Below, piece by piece: positions 29,101 to 37,457 of a stretch of DNA of 64,000 bases (position 1 is the first letter of the stretch; every line of letters starts with the position of its first letter). Position numbers and translations under genes: made by a program. The DNA is from Chthoniobacter flavus (lineage in GTDB: Bacteria > Verrucomicrobiota > Verrucomicrobiia > Chthoniobacterales > JACTMZ01), in contig CAMDUL010000003.1 in NCBI GenBank assembly GCA_945878135.1, positions 98,646 through 162,645 on the forward strand. The letters are read 5' to 3'. The notes below the pieces were generated by a model. That model saw only the letters and a program-made list of their open reading frames with translations, was not told where the DNA came from and did no database searches.

Positions 29101-30756
29101 ATGAGCGCAGACGGCAGCAACGGCACCACCATGATCAACGTCCAGATCGACGGCCAGTGGCGCCGGTTCCCCAAGGGCACCAAACTGATCGAGGCTTGCA
29201 TGCAGAGCGGCAGCTTCGTGCCGCACTATTGCTACCACCCGGCCCTCAGCACGCCCGGCAACTGCCGCATGTGCCTGCTGGAAATCGGCGGACCGAAAAT
29301 GGACGCCAACCGCCAACCCGTCATGGGTCCGGACGGACGCCCCGAAATCGCCTGGTCGCCCAAGCCGCAAATTTCCTGCGCGCTGGAAATCACCGAAGGC
29401 ATGGCCGCCCGCACCAATTCCCCGCTGGTCGAGGATTGCCGCAAGGGCGTGATGGAATTCCTCCTCATCAACCACCCGCTCGACTGCCCGATCTGCGACA
29501 AGGCCGGCGAATGCCGCCTGCAGGAATTCGCCGTCGAGTTCGGCAACGGCGGATCGAACTTCATCGAGGAAAAAGTCAAAAAGCCCAAGAACCAGGACAT
29601 CGGCAAACACATCGTCCTCGACGACGAACGCTGCATCCTCTGCTCGCGCTGCGTCCGCTTCATGCAGGAGGTCGCCCACGACGACGTCCTCGGATTCGTC
29701 GACCGCGGCAGCCACACCACGCTGACCGTCCACGAGGGACAGCGTCTCGACAGCAATTACTCGCTCAACACGGTGGACATCTGCCCGGTTGGCGCGCTGA
29801 CCAGCAAAGATTTCCGCTTCAAAATGCGCGTCTGGTTCCTGCGCGAAACGAAAAGCATCTGCACGTCCTGCGGCACCGGTTGCAACACGATCATCGGCGC
29901 GCGCGAAAACGAAATCATCCGCCAGACCCCGCGGCAGAACGACGCGGTCAATTCCTACTGGATGTGCGACCACGGACGCCTCAACTACGCCTACCTCTAC
30001 CGCGAAGACCGCCTCGTCCAGCCGATGCTCCGCGAAAACGGCACGCTGCAAAAATCCACCTGGCCCCGTGTCATCCAGCAGGTCGCGGAAAAATTGTCCG
30101 CCCTTCCCCGCGGCGAAACCGCGATGATTGCTTCCGCCCGCATGACCAACGAGGAACTCTGGCTGGCCGGCAAAATCGCCCGCCACCTCGGCATCACTTT
30201 GCACGATGTGGTGGCGCGTCCGCAGAAAGCCGACGGAATTCTGGTCAGCGACGATGGCAACCCGAACACCACCGGCGCGCAACTCCTCGGCCTCGCCCAC
30301 CAACCGGCCGGCGCCAGAGCCCCAGAGATCGCCGCCGCGGTCCGCAACGGCCAAGTCAAGGCACTCCTCTGCCTCGGAGAAGATCCGCGCCACTACGGGC
30401 TGACCGAAGCCGAACTCGCGCGCCTCGACTTGGTCGTCTGCCTCGACATCCTGCCCAACACCGCGACAAAAATCGCCGCCGCTGTTTTGCCCGGTGCCGG
30501 CTTCGCCGAAAAACGCGGTTCGATGGTCAATGTCAAAGGCCGCATCCAGCGCCTCAACCGTGCAACCCAACCCCCCGGCCAAGCCCGCGACGACTGGGAA
30601 ATTCTCTCCGACCTCCTCCGCGCTGTCGGCGCCGACGCCCCGCAAACCCTCGAAGGCATTTTCAAAGAGATGTCCACCGCCGTTCCGGCGTTCGAAGGTC
30701 TCACCCTGGCCAAACTCGGCGGAGACGGCATCCCGACAAACGCCGCAGCTTCCTGA
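29101..30756 (+). CDS. nuoG: NADH-quinone oxidoreductase subunit G-like protein
   Basis: NuoG carries iron-sulfur clusters in the peripheral arm of complex I. With the ATG at 29101 the protein is 551 residues (an alternative ATG is at 29131). The N-terminal part has cysteine motifs for a [2Fe-2S] ferredoxin (HYCYHPALSTPGNCRMC), the His/Cys [4Fe-4S] block HPLDCPICDKAGEC, the ferredoxin-like CILCSRCVRF and CPVGAL pairs, and CTSCGTGC. The molybdopterin-oxidoreductase-like C-terminal part is shorter than in E. coli NuoG (over 900 residues). No other nuo gene flanks it, so the rest of complex I must be elsewhere. Confidence 0.85.
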   Translation: MSADGSNGTTMINVQIDGQWRRFPKGTKLIEACMQSGSFVPHYCYHPALSTPGNCRMCLLEIGGPKMDANRQPVMGPDGRPEIAWSPKPQISCALEITEGMAARTNSPLVEDCRKGVMEFLLINHPLDCPICDKAGECRLQEFAVEFGNGGSNFIEEKVKKPKNQDIGKHIVLDDERCILCSRCVRFMQEVAHDDVLGFVDRGSHTTLTVHEGQRLDSNYSLNTVDICPVGALTSKDFRFKMRVWFLRETKSICTSCGTGCNTIIGARENEIIRQTPRQNDAVNSYWMCDHGRLNYAYLYREDRLVQPMLRENGTLQKSTWPRVIQQVAEKLSALPRGETAMIASARMTNEELWLAGKIARHLGITLHDVVARPQKADGILVSDDGNPNTTGAQLLGLAHQPAGARAPEIAAAVRNGQVKALLCLGEDPRHYGLTEAELARLDLVVCLDILPNTATKIAAAVLPGAGFAEKRGSMVNVKGRIQRLNRATQPPGQARDDWEILSDLLRAVGADAPQTLEGIFKEMSTAVPAFEGLTLAKLGGDGIPTNAAAS

Positions 30757-30813
30757 ACCGCACGGTCAAGCGGCAAGAGACCGCTTCCGTCTCGTCACAC
30801 GTCACAAGATCGA

Positions 30814-31638
30814 TCAAGGCGGAAGAACCAAGACCATGCCGGGCTTGAGCTTGGTCGGATCGTCCAGCGTCGCCTTGTTTGCTTCGAGGATCTTGGGCCA
30901 ATTGCCGGAATTTCCGTAATACTTGCGCGCGATGCGCGCCAAGGTGTCGCCGCTCACCACGGTGTGGGAGCGCGGACCCGCCGCCACGGGCGCCGCCGCC
31001 GCGGACGCCCCTGCCGTATCAGCCGGCGGAGTCACCGGAATGGCACGCCGCACCTCCGGCTCCGGAGCGGTCGCGGCCGGCAATGGCGGAGGAGTCGCCG
31101 CCACCACCATGGCCGGCGTGGCCGCCGGGCGTGGCGCCGGCGTCGGTGCCGCACGCCCTTCCGGCGCCTTGCCGCGCAACTCCGCCAGTTGCTGACGTAA
31201 CTCGAGATTTTCGTTCTTCAAGCGCGAGGCCTCCCGCGCCGGGAGAACATTCCCTTCGGCCAGACTCGACACCAGGACCAAACGCAGCCTCTCGACATAG
31301 CCCTTCACATCCGTGGCGAATTGGCCCTGCGGCGCCAATTCAAGATACCGCTCGAAATGATGCAAGGCCCCGGTCTGGTTTTTCAACTGGTCCTCGTAGA
31401 CCAACCCGAGCCGGTAATGCGCCTCGGCCGAAAGCATTGTCCCGTCGAGCGCCGACTCGTAATGCTGCACCGCCCGCTGGAATTCGCCGCGCACGACTGC
31501 TTCATTGCCCTCGCGGACATGACGCGCGGACTGCGACACCGTCAGCAGGTCGCACCCGGCCACCCCGGACGCCACAGCCAACGCGGCCAGACCGCGCCCG
31601 GTTGCCTTCATGCCCAGTAGTCGAAACATCGCGCGCAT
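30814..31638 (-). CDS. LysM- and TPR-containing lipoprotein
   Basis: A lipoprotein with lipobox VAGC (with a second possible start at 31611, MKATGRGLA, giving 265 residues), then TPR-like helices (GEFQRAVQHYESAL and LSAEAHYRLGLVY, about 52-110), a coiled-coil segment (about 135-155), an alanine/proline-rich linker and a C-terminal LysM domain (about 225-274, SHTVVSGDTLARIARKYYGN) that binds peptidoglycan. Likely anchored in the outer membrane and holding the cell wall. It faces divergently from a second lipoprotein gene. Confidence 0.8.
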   Translation of the reverse strand: MRAMFRLLGMKATGRGLAALAVASGVAGCDLLTVSQSARHVREGNEAVVRGEFQRAVQHYESALDGTMLSAEAHYRLGLVYEDQLKNQTGALHHFERYLELAPQGQFATDVKGYVERLRLVLVSSLAEGNVLPAREASRLKNENLELRQQLAELRGKAPEGRAAPTPAPRPAATPAMVVAATPPPLPAATAPEPEVRRAIPVTPPADTAGASAAAAPVAAGPRSHTVVSGDTLARIARKYYGNSGNWPKILEANKATLDDPTKLKPGMVLVLPP

Positions 31639-31653
31639 GATAGGCTCGCACGC

Positions 31654-32166
31654 ATGACTGGCAAGACTCCCCTCGTAGCGATGCTCGCCGTCCTGTCGCT
31701 CGCGGCCTGCACCCCGGTGCGGGAAACGCCCCCGCCGCCGTCCGTTGCGGACGTCACGCCACCGCGCGTCGCCACTCCACCGAGTCCAACACCCGCGCCG
31801 GTCAAAGTCAAACCACGCGCCGTATCTGCGCCCGCGCCGGCCCGCGTCACGCCCCGCGTTGCCCCCGCTCCTTCCCGGCCGGCACCGGCCATCAATGCAA
31901 AAGTCTCCCGCGAACCCGGTGGTCAGTCGGTCTTGGTCACCCGCGGCGCCGCCGCCGAACCCGTGCCGCTATTCCGCCAAGCCATCGTGCTGGCCAACGT
32001 CCGCGCCGCCATGGCCGGACTGCCCGCACCGCCCAAAGCCGAATTCCAACGCGGTCTGCTCACGCTCACCTTCGGCCAGGCCACCTCGGAACAAATCGCC
32101 ACCGCCGTCAATCGCGCCATCGAAGTCCCCGAAGTCACCCGCCTCCGCGCCAACCTCTCGCCGTAA
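31654..32166 (+). CDS. Proline-rich lipoprotein, unknown function
   Basis: A 170-residue protein with a lipobox LAAC near residue 19, a long Pro/Ala/Val-rich region (about residues 22-85) and a compact C-terminal region with FGQATSEQIATAVNRAIEVP. No domain recognised. It is divergent from the LysM lipoprotein, with 15 bases between their start codons, so promoters must overlap coding sequence. Confidence 0.6.
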   Translation: MTGKTPLVAMLAVLSLAACTPVRETPPPPSVADVTPPRVATPPSPTPAPVKVKPRAVSAPAPARVTPRVAPAPSRPAPAINAKVSREPGGQSVLVTRGAAAEPVPLFRQAIVLANVRAAMAGLPAPPKAEFQRGLLTLTFGQATSEQIATAVNRAIEVPEVTRLRANLSP

Positions 32167-32254
32167 TAACACACGTCATTGCCCGGATCACCGCCCCTCG
32201 CCCCTGAAGCCGCGGCACTCCGAGCCGCGCCTCCCTTCATTCGAACTTGGAGAG

Positions 32255-32326
32255 AGGCGAGGGACGGAATCGAACCGTCGCATAGGGCTTTTGCAGAGCC
32301 CGGCCTTACCACTTGGCTACCCCGCC
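32255..32326 (-). tRNA. tRNA-Cys (GCA)
   Basis: Reading the minus strand from 32326 gives a full cloverleaf: acceptor GGCGGGG/CCUCGCC, a D-arm, an anticodon stem GGGCU/AGCCC enclosing CUGCAAA (anticodon GCA), a T-arm GACGG UUCGAUU CCGUC, and discriminator U73. The CCA end is not encoded. Confidence 0.95.
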
Positions 32327-32465
32327 GTAACAGCCGTCATCAGTGACAGCGCCGGGGCGCCTTGTCAAACCCGCGAATCCGGCCTTGACCTTGCCCCACC
32401 CGTTCCCGTATTCTTCAGGGTCACTGGCGAAATACTCCGCCTCTGGCCATCACCCAACAATTTTC

Positions 32466-32681
32466 ATGGATCCTATGCTGCTCGAAAAAGCCCGCGAAAC
32501 CGTCGGTAACGACAAAATCTTGGTCAACCTCGTCTCGCGCCGCGTGCGCCAGCTCAACGCCACGAGCCGGCCGCTCGTCGAGGTCGAACCCGGCATGGGC
32601 TTCATCGACATCGCCCTCAAGGAAATCGGCGAGGGCAAGATTTCCGCCCGCGCGACCGAACCCGCCGCCGAGGCCGCTTAA
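32466..32681 (+). CDS. rpoZ: RNA polymerase omega subunit
   Basis: Omega is the small non-catalytic RNA polymerase subunit that folds beta-prime. The 71 residues begin MDPMLLEKARE and contain NLVSRRVRQLN (about 22-32), the family's core block, followed by a GFIDIALKEIGEGKI segment. It lies 30 bases ahead of smpB. The call is based on this block and size. Confidence 0.8.
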   Translation: MDPMLLEKARETVGNDKILVNLVSRRVRQLNATSRPLVEVEPGMGFIDIALKEIGEGKISARATEPAAEAA

Positions 32682-32711
32682 GGCGCGCCCGCCGCGCCGA
32701 GGAGGCCCGCC

Positions 32712-33170
32712 ATGGGCGCCGACATCGTCACCAACCGCAAGGCGCGGCACAGCTTCCAAATCCTCGAAACCCTCGAGGCCGGCCTCGCCCTCAAAGGCAC
32801 CGAGGTCAAATCCATCCGCGCCGGCCTGGCCAACATGACCAGCGCCTTCGCCCGCCTCGAGAAAGGCGAACTCTTCCTCCACGGCCTCGACATCCAGCCC
32901 TACGAGCGGGCCAGCCACGAACAACACGAAGCCAAACGCCCGCGCCGCCTCCTCGTCCACCGCGCCGAATTGCACAAGCTGCGCGAGGCCGTGGAACAGC
33001 AAGGCTGCGCCCTCCCCGCCCTCAAGCTCTACTGGAAAGACCAGCACGTGAAGGTCCAACTCGGGCTGGCCAAGGGCAAAAAAGCCCCCGACAAACGCCA
33101 CGACCTCAAGCGCCAGGTGGCCGAACGCGAGGCCGCCCGCACCGCCGCCGCCTTCAATCGACGCGGTTAA
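32712..33170 (+). CDS. smpB: SsrA-binding protein SmpB
   Basis: SmpB brings tmRNA to stalled ribosomes. The 152 residues contain NRKARHSFQILETLEAGLALKGTEVKSIRAG as successive short blocks (residues 8-38), a beta-barrel core with LHGLDIQPYERAS, and a basic C-terminal tail with KGKKAPDKRHDLKRQ. The tmRNA gene is not in the window. rpoZ lies directly upstream. Confidence 0.95.
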   Translation: MGADIVTNRKARHSFQILETLEAGLALKGTEVKSIRAGLANMTSAFARLEKGELFLHGLDIQPYERASHEQHEAKRPRRLLVHRAELHKLREAVEQQGCALPALKLYWKDQHVKVQLGLAKGKKAPDKRHDLKRQVAEREAARTAAAFNRRG

Positions 33171-33218
33171 GTTTTCCCGTTACCCGCCACCCGCGACCCG
33201 TTACAAAAGTCGTCCTTC

Positions 33219-34709
33219 ATGCCGTCGCCCGCGATCCATCCGACCCTCGACGAATTCGCCGCCCTCGCCGCGGATCACGGCGTCATCCCGGTGTGGACCG
33301 AGCTCGCCGTCGGAGACGAAACACCCGTCACCGCCTTCGCCAAAATCGCCGGCGATGAGCCCGCCTTTCTTTTCGAGTCGGCCGAACAGGACGAGGGGAG
33401 CGGACGCTACTCCATTCTCGGCAGCGGCGCGGAACGCGAGTTCATCGCCCGCGGAGACCGTTTTGAAATCAAACGCGGGGGCACCATGGTCCGGTCGGGC
33501 ACCGCTCCCGATCCCCTCGCCGAGTTGGAGAAGGAAATGTCGGGACTGCGGGCCCCCGCCGGCTCGCTCCACTTCCCCGGGGGATGCGTGGGGTATCTTT
33601 CCTATGACGCCGTCCGCTACTTCGAGCCGACCGTTTCCGCGCCGCCCAAGGACGAACTCGGACTCCCGGACCTTTACTTTTTCACCACCGACCGAGTCCT
33701 CGTCTTCGACCACGTCACGCAGAAGCTCAAGCTCATCGTCAATGCCTACCCGGACGGCGATCCCGTCGCGGCCTACACCGAGGCCTGCGCCACATTGCGC
33801 CGTCTGGCGGAGCAACTGGCCAAGCCGGCGGTCTTGACGCCGGAAACGACCGGCGACGCGGGCCGACCCGGCGAGGTGGTTTCCAACACGACCGAGTCCC
33901 GTTTTCTCGAAATGGTCGAGTGGGCCCAGCAATACATCCGCGCCGGCGACGTCTTCCAAGTCGTCCTTTCGCAGCGCTTCGCCACGCCCTACAACGGATC
34001 GCCGCTCGATCTTTACCGCGCCCTGCGCCACGTCAACCCCTCGCCCTATATGTTTCTCGTGCGCTGCCCGGGCTTCCACCTGGTCGGCAGCTCGCCGGAA
34101 GTGCACGTGCGCGTCGACGAGGGACAAATCCAGATCCGCCCGATCGCGGGAACCATCCGTCGCGGCGCCACGCCGCAGGAAGACGACGCCAACGCCGAAA
34201 AACTCCTCGCCGACCCGAAGGAACGCGCCGAGCACCTCATGCTCGTGGACCTGGCCCGCAACGACGTCGGGCGCATCGCGGAATACAAATCGGTCCGCGT
34301 CACCGATTTCATGACCATCGAGCGCTACAGCCACGTCATGCACATCGTCTCGAATGTCGTCGGGACACTTTCACCGGGACACAGCACCTTCGACGTCATG
34401 CGCGCCACCTTCCCCGCCGGCACGGTCTCGGGCGCACCGAAGGTCCGCGCCATGCAGGTCATCAACGAATTCGAGCAAAGCAAACGCTGCAGCTACTCCG
34501 GTGCCGTGGGGTATTTCGGCTACGACGGCAACCTCAATTCCTGCATCGCCCTCCGCACGGTCCTGCTCAAGGACGGCACCGCCTACGTCCAAGCCGGCGC
34601 CGGGGTGGTTGCAGACAGCACCCCGCAGGGCGAGTATCAGGAGACCATCAACAAAGCCATGGGCGTCATCCGCGCCATCGAACGCGCCCGCACCGCCGAC
34701 CCGTCATGA
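33219..34709 (+). CDS. trpE: Anthranilate synthase component I
   Basis: TrpE converts chorismate and ammonia to anthranilate. The 496 residues carry the chorismate-binding domain, with [23 protein letters not shown] (in short blocks about 275-300), [27 protein letters not shown] and [15 protein letters not shown]. The N-terminal region has the tryptophan feedback-site architecture including LFESAEQ. Its TGA overlaps the trpG ATG. Confidence 0.96.
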   Translation: MPSPAIHPTLDEFAALAADHGVIPVWTELAVGDETPVTAFAKIAGDEPAFLFESAEQDEGSGRYSILGSGAEREFIARGDRFEIKRGGTMVRSGTAPDPLAELEKEMSGLRAPAGSLHFPGGCVGYLSYDAVRYFEPTVSAPPKDELGLPDLYFFTTDRVLVFDHVTQKLKLIVNAYPDGDPVAAYTEACATLRRLAEQLAKPAVLTPETTGDAGRPGEVVSNTTESRFLEMVEWAQQYIRAGDVFQVVLSQRFATPYNGSPLDLYRALRHVNPSPYMFLVRCPGFHLVGSSPEVHVRVDEGQIQIRPIAGTIRRGATPQEDDANAEKLLADPKERAEHLMLVDLARNDVGRIAEYKSVRVTDFMTIERYSHVMHIVSNVVGTLSPGHSTFDVMRATFPAGTVSGAPKVRAMQVINEFEQSKRCSYSGAVGYFGYDGNLNSCIALRTVLLKDGTAYVQAGAGVVADSTPQGEYQETINKAMGVIRAIERARTADPS

Positions 34710-35269
34710 TCCTCGTCCTCGATAACTACGACAGCTTCACCTACAACCTCGTCCAATACTTCGGCGAGTTGGGGGCGGACCTCCATGTCGTGCGCAACGA
34801 CCAGATCACCGTCGCGGAGATCGAAAAACTCGCGCCGGAACGCATCGTTGTCTCCCCCGGCCCCTGCACCCCGCACGAAGCCGGCATCAGCTGCGAAGTG
34901 GTCAAAACCTTCGGCCAACGCCTCCCCGTCCTCGGCGTCTGCCTCGGACATCAATGCATCGGCGAAGTCTACGGCGGCGAAGTCGTCCGCGCCGACCGCC
35001 TCATGCACGGCAAAACCTCGCCGATCCTCCACAGCGGAAAAGGTGTCTTCAAAAATCTCCCGTCCCCCTTCGAAGCCACCCGCTACCACTCTCTTATCGT
35101 CAAACGCGACACCTTGCCCGACGTCTTGGAAATCACCGCCGAAACCGCCGAAGGCGAAATCATGGGCCTGCAGCACAAAACGCTCCCCGTCCACGGCGTC
35201 CAATTCCACCCCGAATCCATCCTCACCACCGAAGGCAAACGCCTGCTCAAGAATTTTCTGGAAGTGTAG
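34706..35269 (+). CDS. trpG: Anthranilate synthase component II (glutamine amidotransferase)
   Basis: TrpG hydrolyses glutamine and passes ammonia to TrpE. The 187 residues are a class I amidotransferase: [20 protein letters not shown] at the N-terminus, [13 protein letters not shown], the nucleophile elbow [11 protein letters not shown] with the catalytic Cys, and [18 protein letters not shown] with His/Glu at the C-terminus. It may also serve folate synthesis. Its stop codon TAG lies in the GTAGCGGCGG dispersed repeat. Confidence 0.95.
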   Translation: MILVLDNYDSFTYNLVQYFGELGADLHVVRNDQITVAEIEKLAPERIVVSPGPCTPHEAGISCEVVKTFGQRLPVLGVCLGHQCIGEVYGGEVVRADRLMHGKTSPILHSGKGVFKNLPSPFEATRYHSLIVKRDTLPDVLEITAETAEGEIMGLQHKTLPVHGVQFHPESILTTEGKRLLKNFLEV

Positions 35270-35350
35270 CGGCGGCAGCCTGTCCACCCGTGTGCGGATC
35301 GCCGCCCCCGTCCGTTCACCAACAGGCAGGGTCGCCTCGCCGAGGCGACC
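35268..35350. repeat. GTAGCGG repeat fragment and GGTCGC hairpin after trpG
   Basis: The sequence GTAGCGGCGG supplies the TAG stop of trpG. About 60 bases on, GGTCGCCTCG (35330-35339) and CGAGGCGACC (35341-35350) form a ten-base perfect hairpin with a one-base loop, resembling the hairpin at 50255-50276. It could act as the trpEG terminator. Confidence 0.6.
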
Positions 35351-35421
35351 GCAACCCTCCTCGCGGTCAGCCCAAGCCTGCCCGTCAGGACTCTGTGAGA
35401 ACAGCGTTGCCGGTCGGCGTC

Positions 35422-35625
35422 CTACTGCTTCGTCATCGAGCCGATAATGGCGAGGACAACGACTAAGAAGATGGCAAAGATCACGATTGTTCCGACGGAT
35501 TCGATCAATGCCCCTTTCCTGGACGGGCGCCGCTCTCCACGAAGTGGCGCAAAGCGACGACGGAGAACGCCGGTCACAACCGAAACAGCCATGATAGCTA
35601 CGCCTATCGGAACCCACTCGTTCAC
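35422..35625 (-). CDS. Small two-helix membrane protein
   Basis: A 67-residue protein with two hydrophobic helices (about 4-20 and 43-62) around a basic loop rich in Arg (RRRFAPLRGERRPSRKGA). No domain recognised. It starts three bases downstream of the following gene's stop, on the same strand, so it is very likely coexpressed with the nuclease-like protein and may be its membrane partner. Confidence 0.6.
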   Translation of the reverse strand: MNEWVPIGVAIMAVSVVTGVLRRRFAPLRGERRPSRKGALIESVGTIVIFAIFLVVVLAIIGSMTKQ

Positions 35626-35628
35626 GGC

Positions 35629-37218
35629 CTAAGCATCTGGGAAGGCGGCAGAGTAAATTTTCCAGTCCTCGTCGCCCACTTTGTAGACATAGGACTCCTT
35701 GGTGAGCATGCCTGCGGTGTGCAGCTTCTTCAGATCTGCTGCCAAGCAGGGCCCGTGTTGCTCGCCGGCCGCATCGAGATAAAAGAACGAGTCACCCTGC
35801 TCTTTGGTGCCGGCGTTGGACTTCTCGCTTGGTTGTGGGCCACTTAGCTCCCCAACCTTCGTCACAGACTTCTCGTCGCTTTCTTCATCAGAAGAGCCCT
35901 TGTCTTCCGTGGCATCAGCCTTGGCGTCTTTGAGCTTCGGCGGCGGCGGAACGTAAGCGCGCAGGTGCTCGCCGACATCTTTGTAAAACAGTGGGACCAC
36001 TTCCTCGAGCTGCTCGATGAACGTCCGCCGCCCGGCAAACTTGCCGGCGAGGTCGGCCACGAGCAGAACGTCGAACGAATATGGAGCAAGCGACTTGTTG
36101 TCCGCCTCAAGGCACTCTGGATTTTCGCGAAGAGCTTCAAGCGATGCCTGCGTGGAAGCAGCGCGCCCCGGCCAATTCGCCCGGATCTGGATGCCGCCCG
36201 CTTCAGACTTTGCGAGCTGACGAAGAAGCCAGTTAATGCGCGCAGATGCACGCTGCTTATCTTTGGGCGCGGTCAACGACATCGAGACAACGACGCTGCG
36301 GCGCAGGAGGTCGGCGGTGATGTCGAGCGGCGCGGCAGCATCGGGAATGTCGAGCGTGCAGGAAAGTTTGTGCTCGCGAACGAGGAAGTCGGAGTCGTCC
36401 TTCAGGCGGGCATCGTAATCCTCCCGGTGCGTCTTCGGCAGACAGATAGAAACAAGCGTCCGGAGCTGGCGGCTGAGCATCAGGCTGAGATCGCGCACTT
36501 CCTGATGCCAAGCGCCGACCGAAAGCTCGACTGCTGCGTCATTACGATTGAGCACGGCACCGCTCTGGACCTTGGAGACAAGATCTTTCCATTCGGGGTT
36601 CATCTGGTCGAAGCGGCTGGTCCCAGTGGCGGGGTGATCAAGGTGCCGCGCAAATTCCCGCAACATGAACTCCTCCGCCGGCGTCTCGACTGTCTCGTCG
36701 TTGAGCACCAGCAGGGCTTGGGTGAGGAGGAACATCCACGACCAGTGGAAAATTTCGATGCCCTTGAGCGACGACTTCGACAGGCTCAAAGGCGAATGGG
36801 CAGGCGTGGCAACAAACTGGTTTGAGATCGTCAGGATTGCATCGATGCCGTTGAGTTTGGCGAGGGCCGCATAACGCTCCACTTGGTCGGCCTCTAGCTG
36901 GGCGGCCCCGATCTTGACTTCAACGAGACAGCCCCAAGTTCTTCCCTTTCCGCCCTCAAGAACGAGAAGCCCATCCGGCCGGCATTTCATGTCTGGCGGC
37001 TCATTGGCAAATACGACCTCTGTATAACAATCGAGTCTGGCGCGGGAACCCGCCCGTTGACCGATTGTGGAGAGCATGGCGGCGCGGAAGTCCGGCACCG
37101 CCGACAGGACGGCCAAGGCAATGGACGCCGCCCGAACTTCCTTGCTGCTATCGGCGGCGACCGGCAACAGCCGAGCTGGCTCTCCGGACTTCAAGAAGGA
37201 GGGTAGGTCGGCGGGCAT
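35629..37218 (-). CDS. PD-(D/E)XK nuclease-like protein with C-terminal GYF-type domain
   Basis: Starting at 37218 (MPADLPSFLKSGEPARLLPV) the product has 529 residues; an upstream in-frame ATG at 37413 would add 65 poorly structured residues. The N-terminal half shows the order Glu67 (YTEVVF), Asp82 in RPDG, Glu100-x-Lys102 in VEVKIG, and Gln112, the catalytic spacing of PD-(D/E)XK nucleases. I recall related proteins being annotated as stress response protein, but no function is established. The middle is helical, an acidic linker follows (about 420-470), and the end (about 475-529) resembles a GYF_2 domain (FFYLDAAGEQHGP). It adjoins a two-helix membrane protein. Confidence 0.55.
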   Translation of the reverse strand: MPADLPSFLKSGEPARLLPVAADSSKEVRAASIALAVLSAVPDFRAAMLSTIGQRAGSRARLDCYTEVVFANEPPDMKCRPDGLLVLEGGKGRTWGCLVEVKIGAAQLEADQVERYAALAKLNGIDAILTISNQFVATPAHSPLSLSKSSLKGIEIFHWSWMFLLTQALLVLNDETVETPAEEFMLREFARHLDHPATGTSRFDQMNPEWKDLVSKVQSGAVLNRNDAAVELSVGAWHQEVRDLSLMLSRQLRTLVSICLPKTHREDYDARLKDDSDFLVREHKLSCTLDIPDAAAPLDITADLLRRSVVVSMSLTAPKDKQRASARINWLLRQLAKSEAGGIQIRANWPGRAASTQASLEALRENPECLEADNKSLAPYSFDVLLVADLAGKFAGRRTFIEQLEEVVPLFYKDVGEHLRAYVPPPPKLKDAKADATEDKGSSDEESDEKSVTKVGELSGPQPSEKSNAGTKEQGDSFFYLDAAGEQHGPCLAADLKKLHTAGMLTKESYVYKVGDEDWKIYSAAFPDA

Positions 37219-37457
37219 ATTAGCTGTGTGATACTCAAGAGTTGCGCCCTTTGTCGATTCTGGCCTTCCAGGAATTCGCGTCATAACAAGGCGAGCGACG
37301 CCGGCGGTGGGACCGGATACCGGCGGCCTCGCTAAACCGAGCAACCTGTCCCAACCCGCCCCAACCCCTTGACCACCAACAGCCAGCAGAAATTGGTGCG
37401 GATCGGGAATCAATCAGGGCTTGTCAGCGGGCGCGGAGGGGTTCGTAATCCAAAGGT

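Noticed and set aside
37400..37457. Truncated tRNA 3' end (GGTTCGTAATCC) upstream of the giant protein gene
   Set aside because: Only a T-loop-like string is present; no acceptor stem or D-arm can be built.
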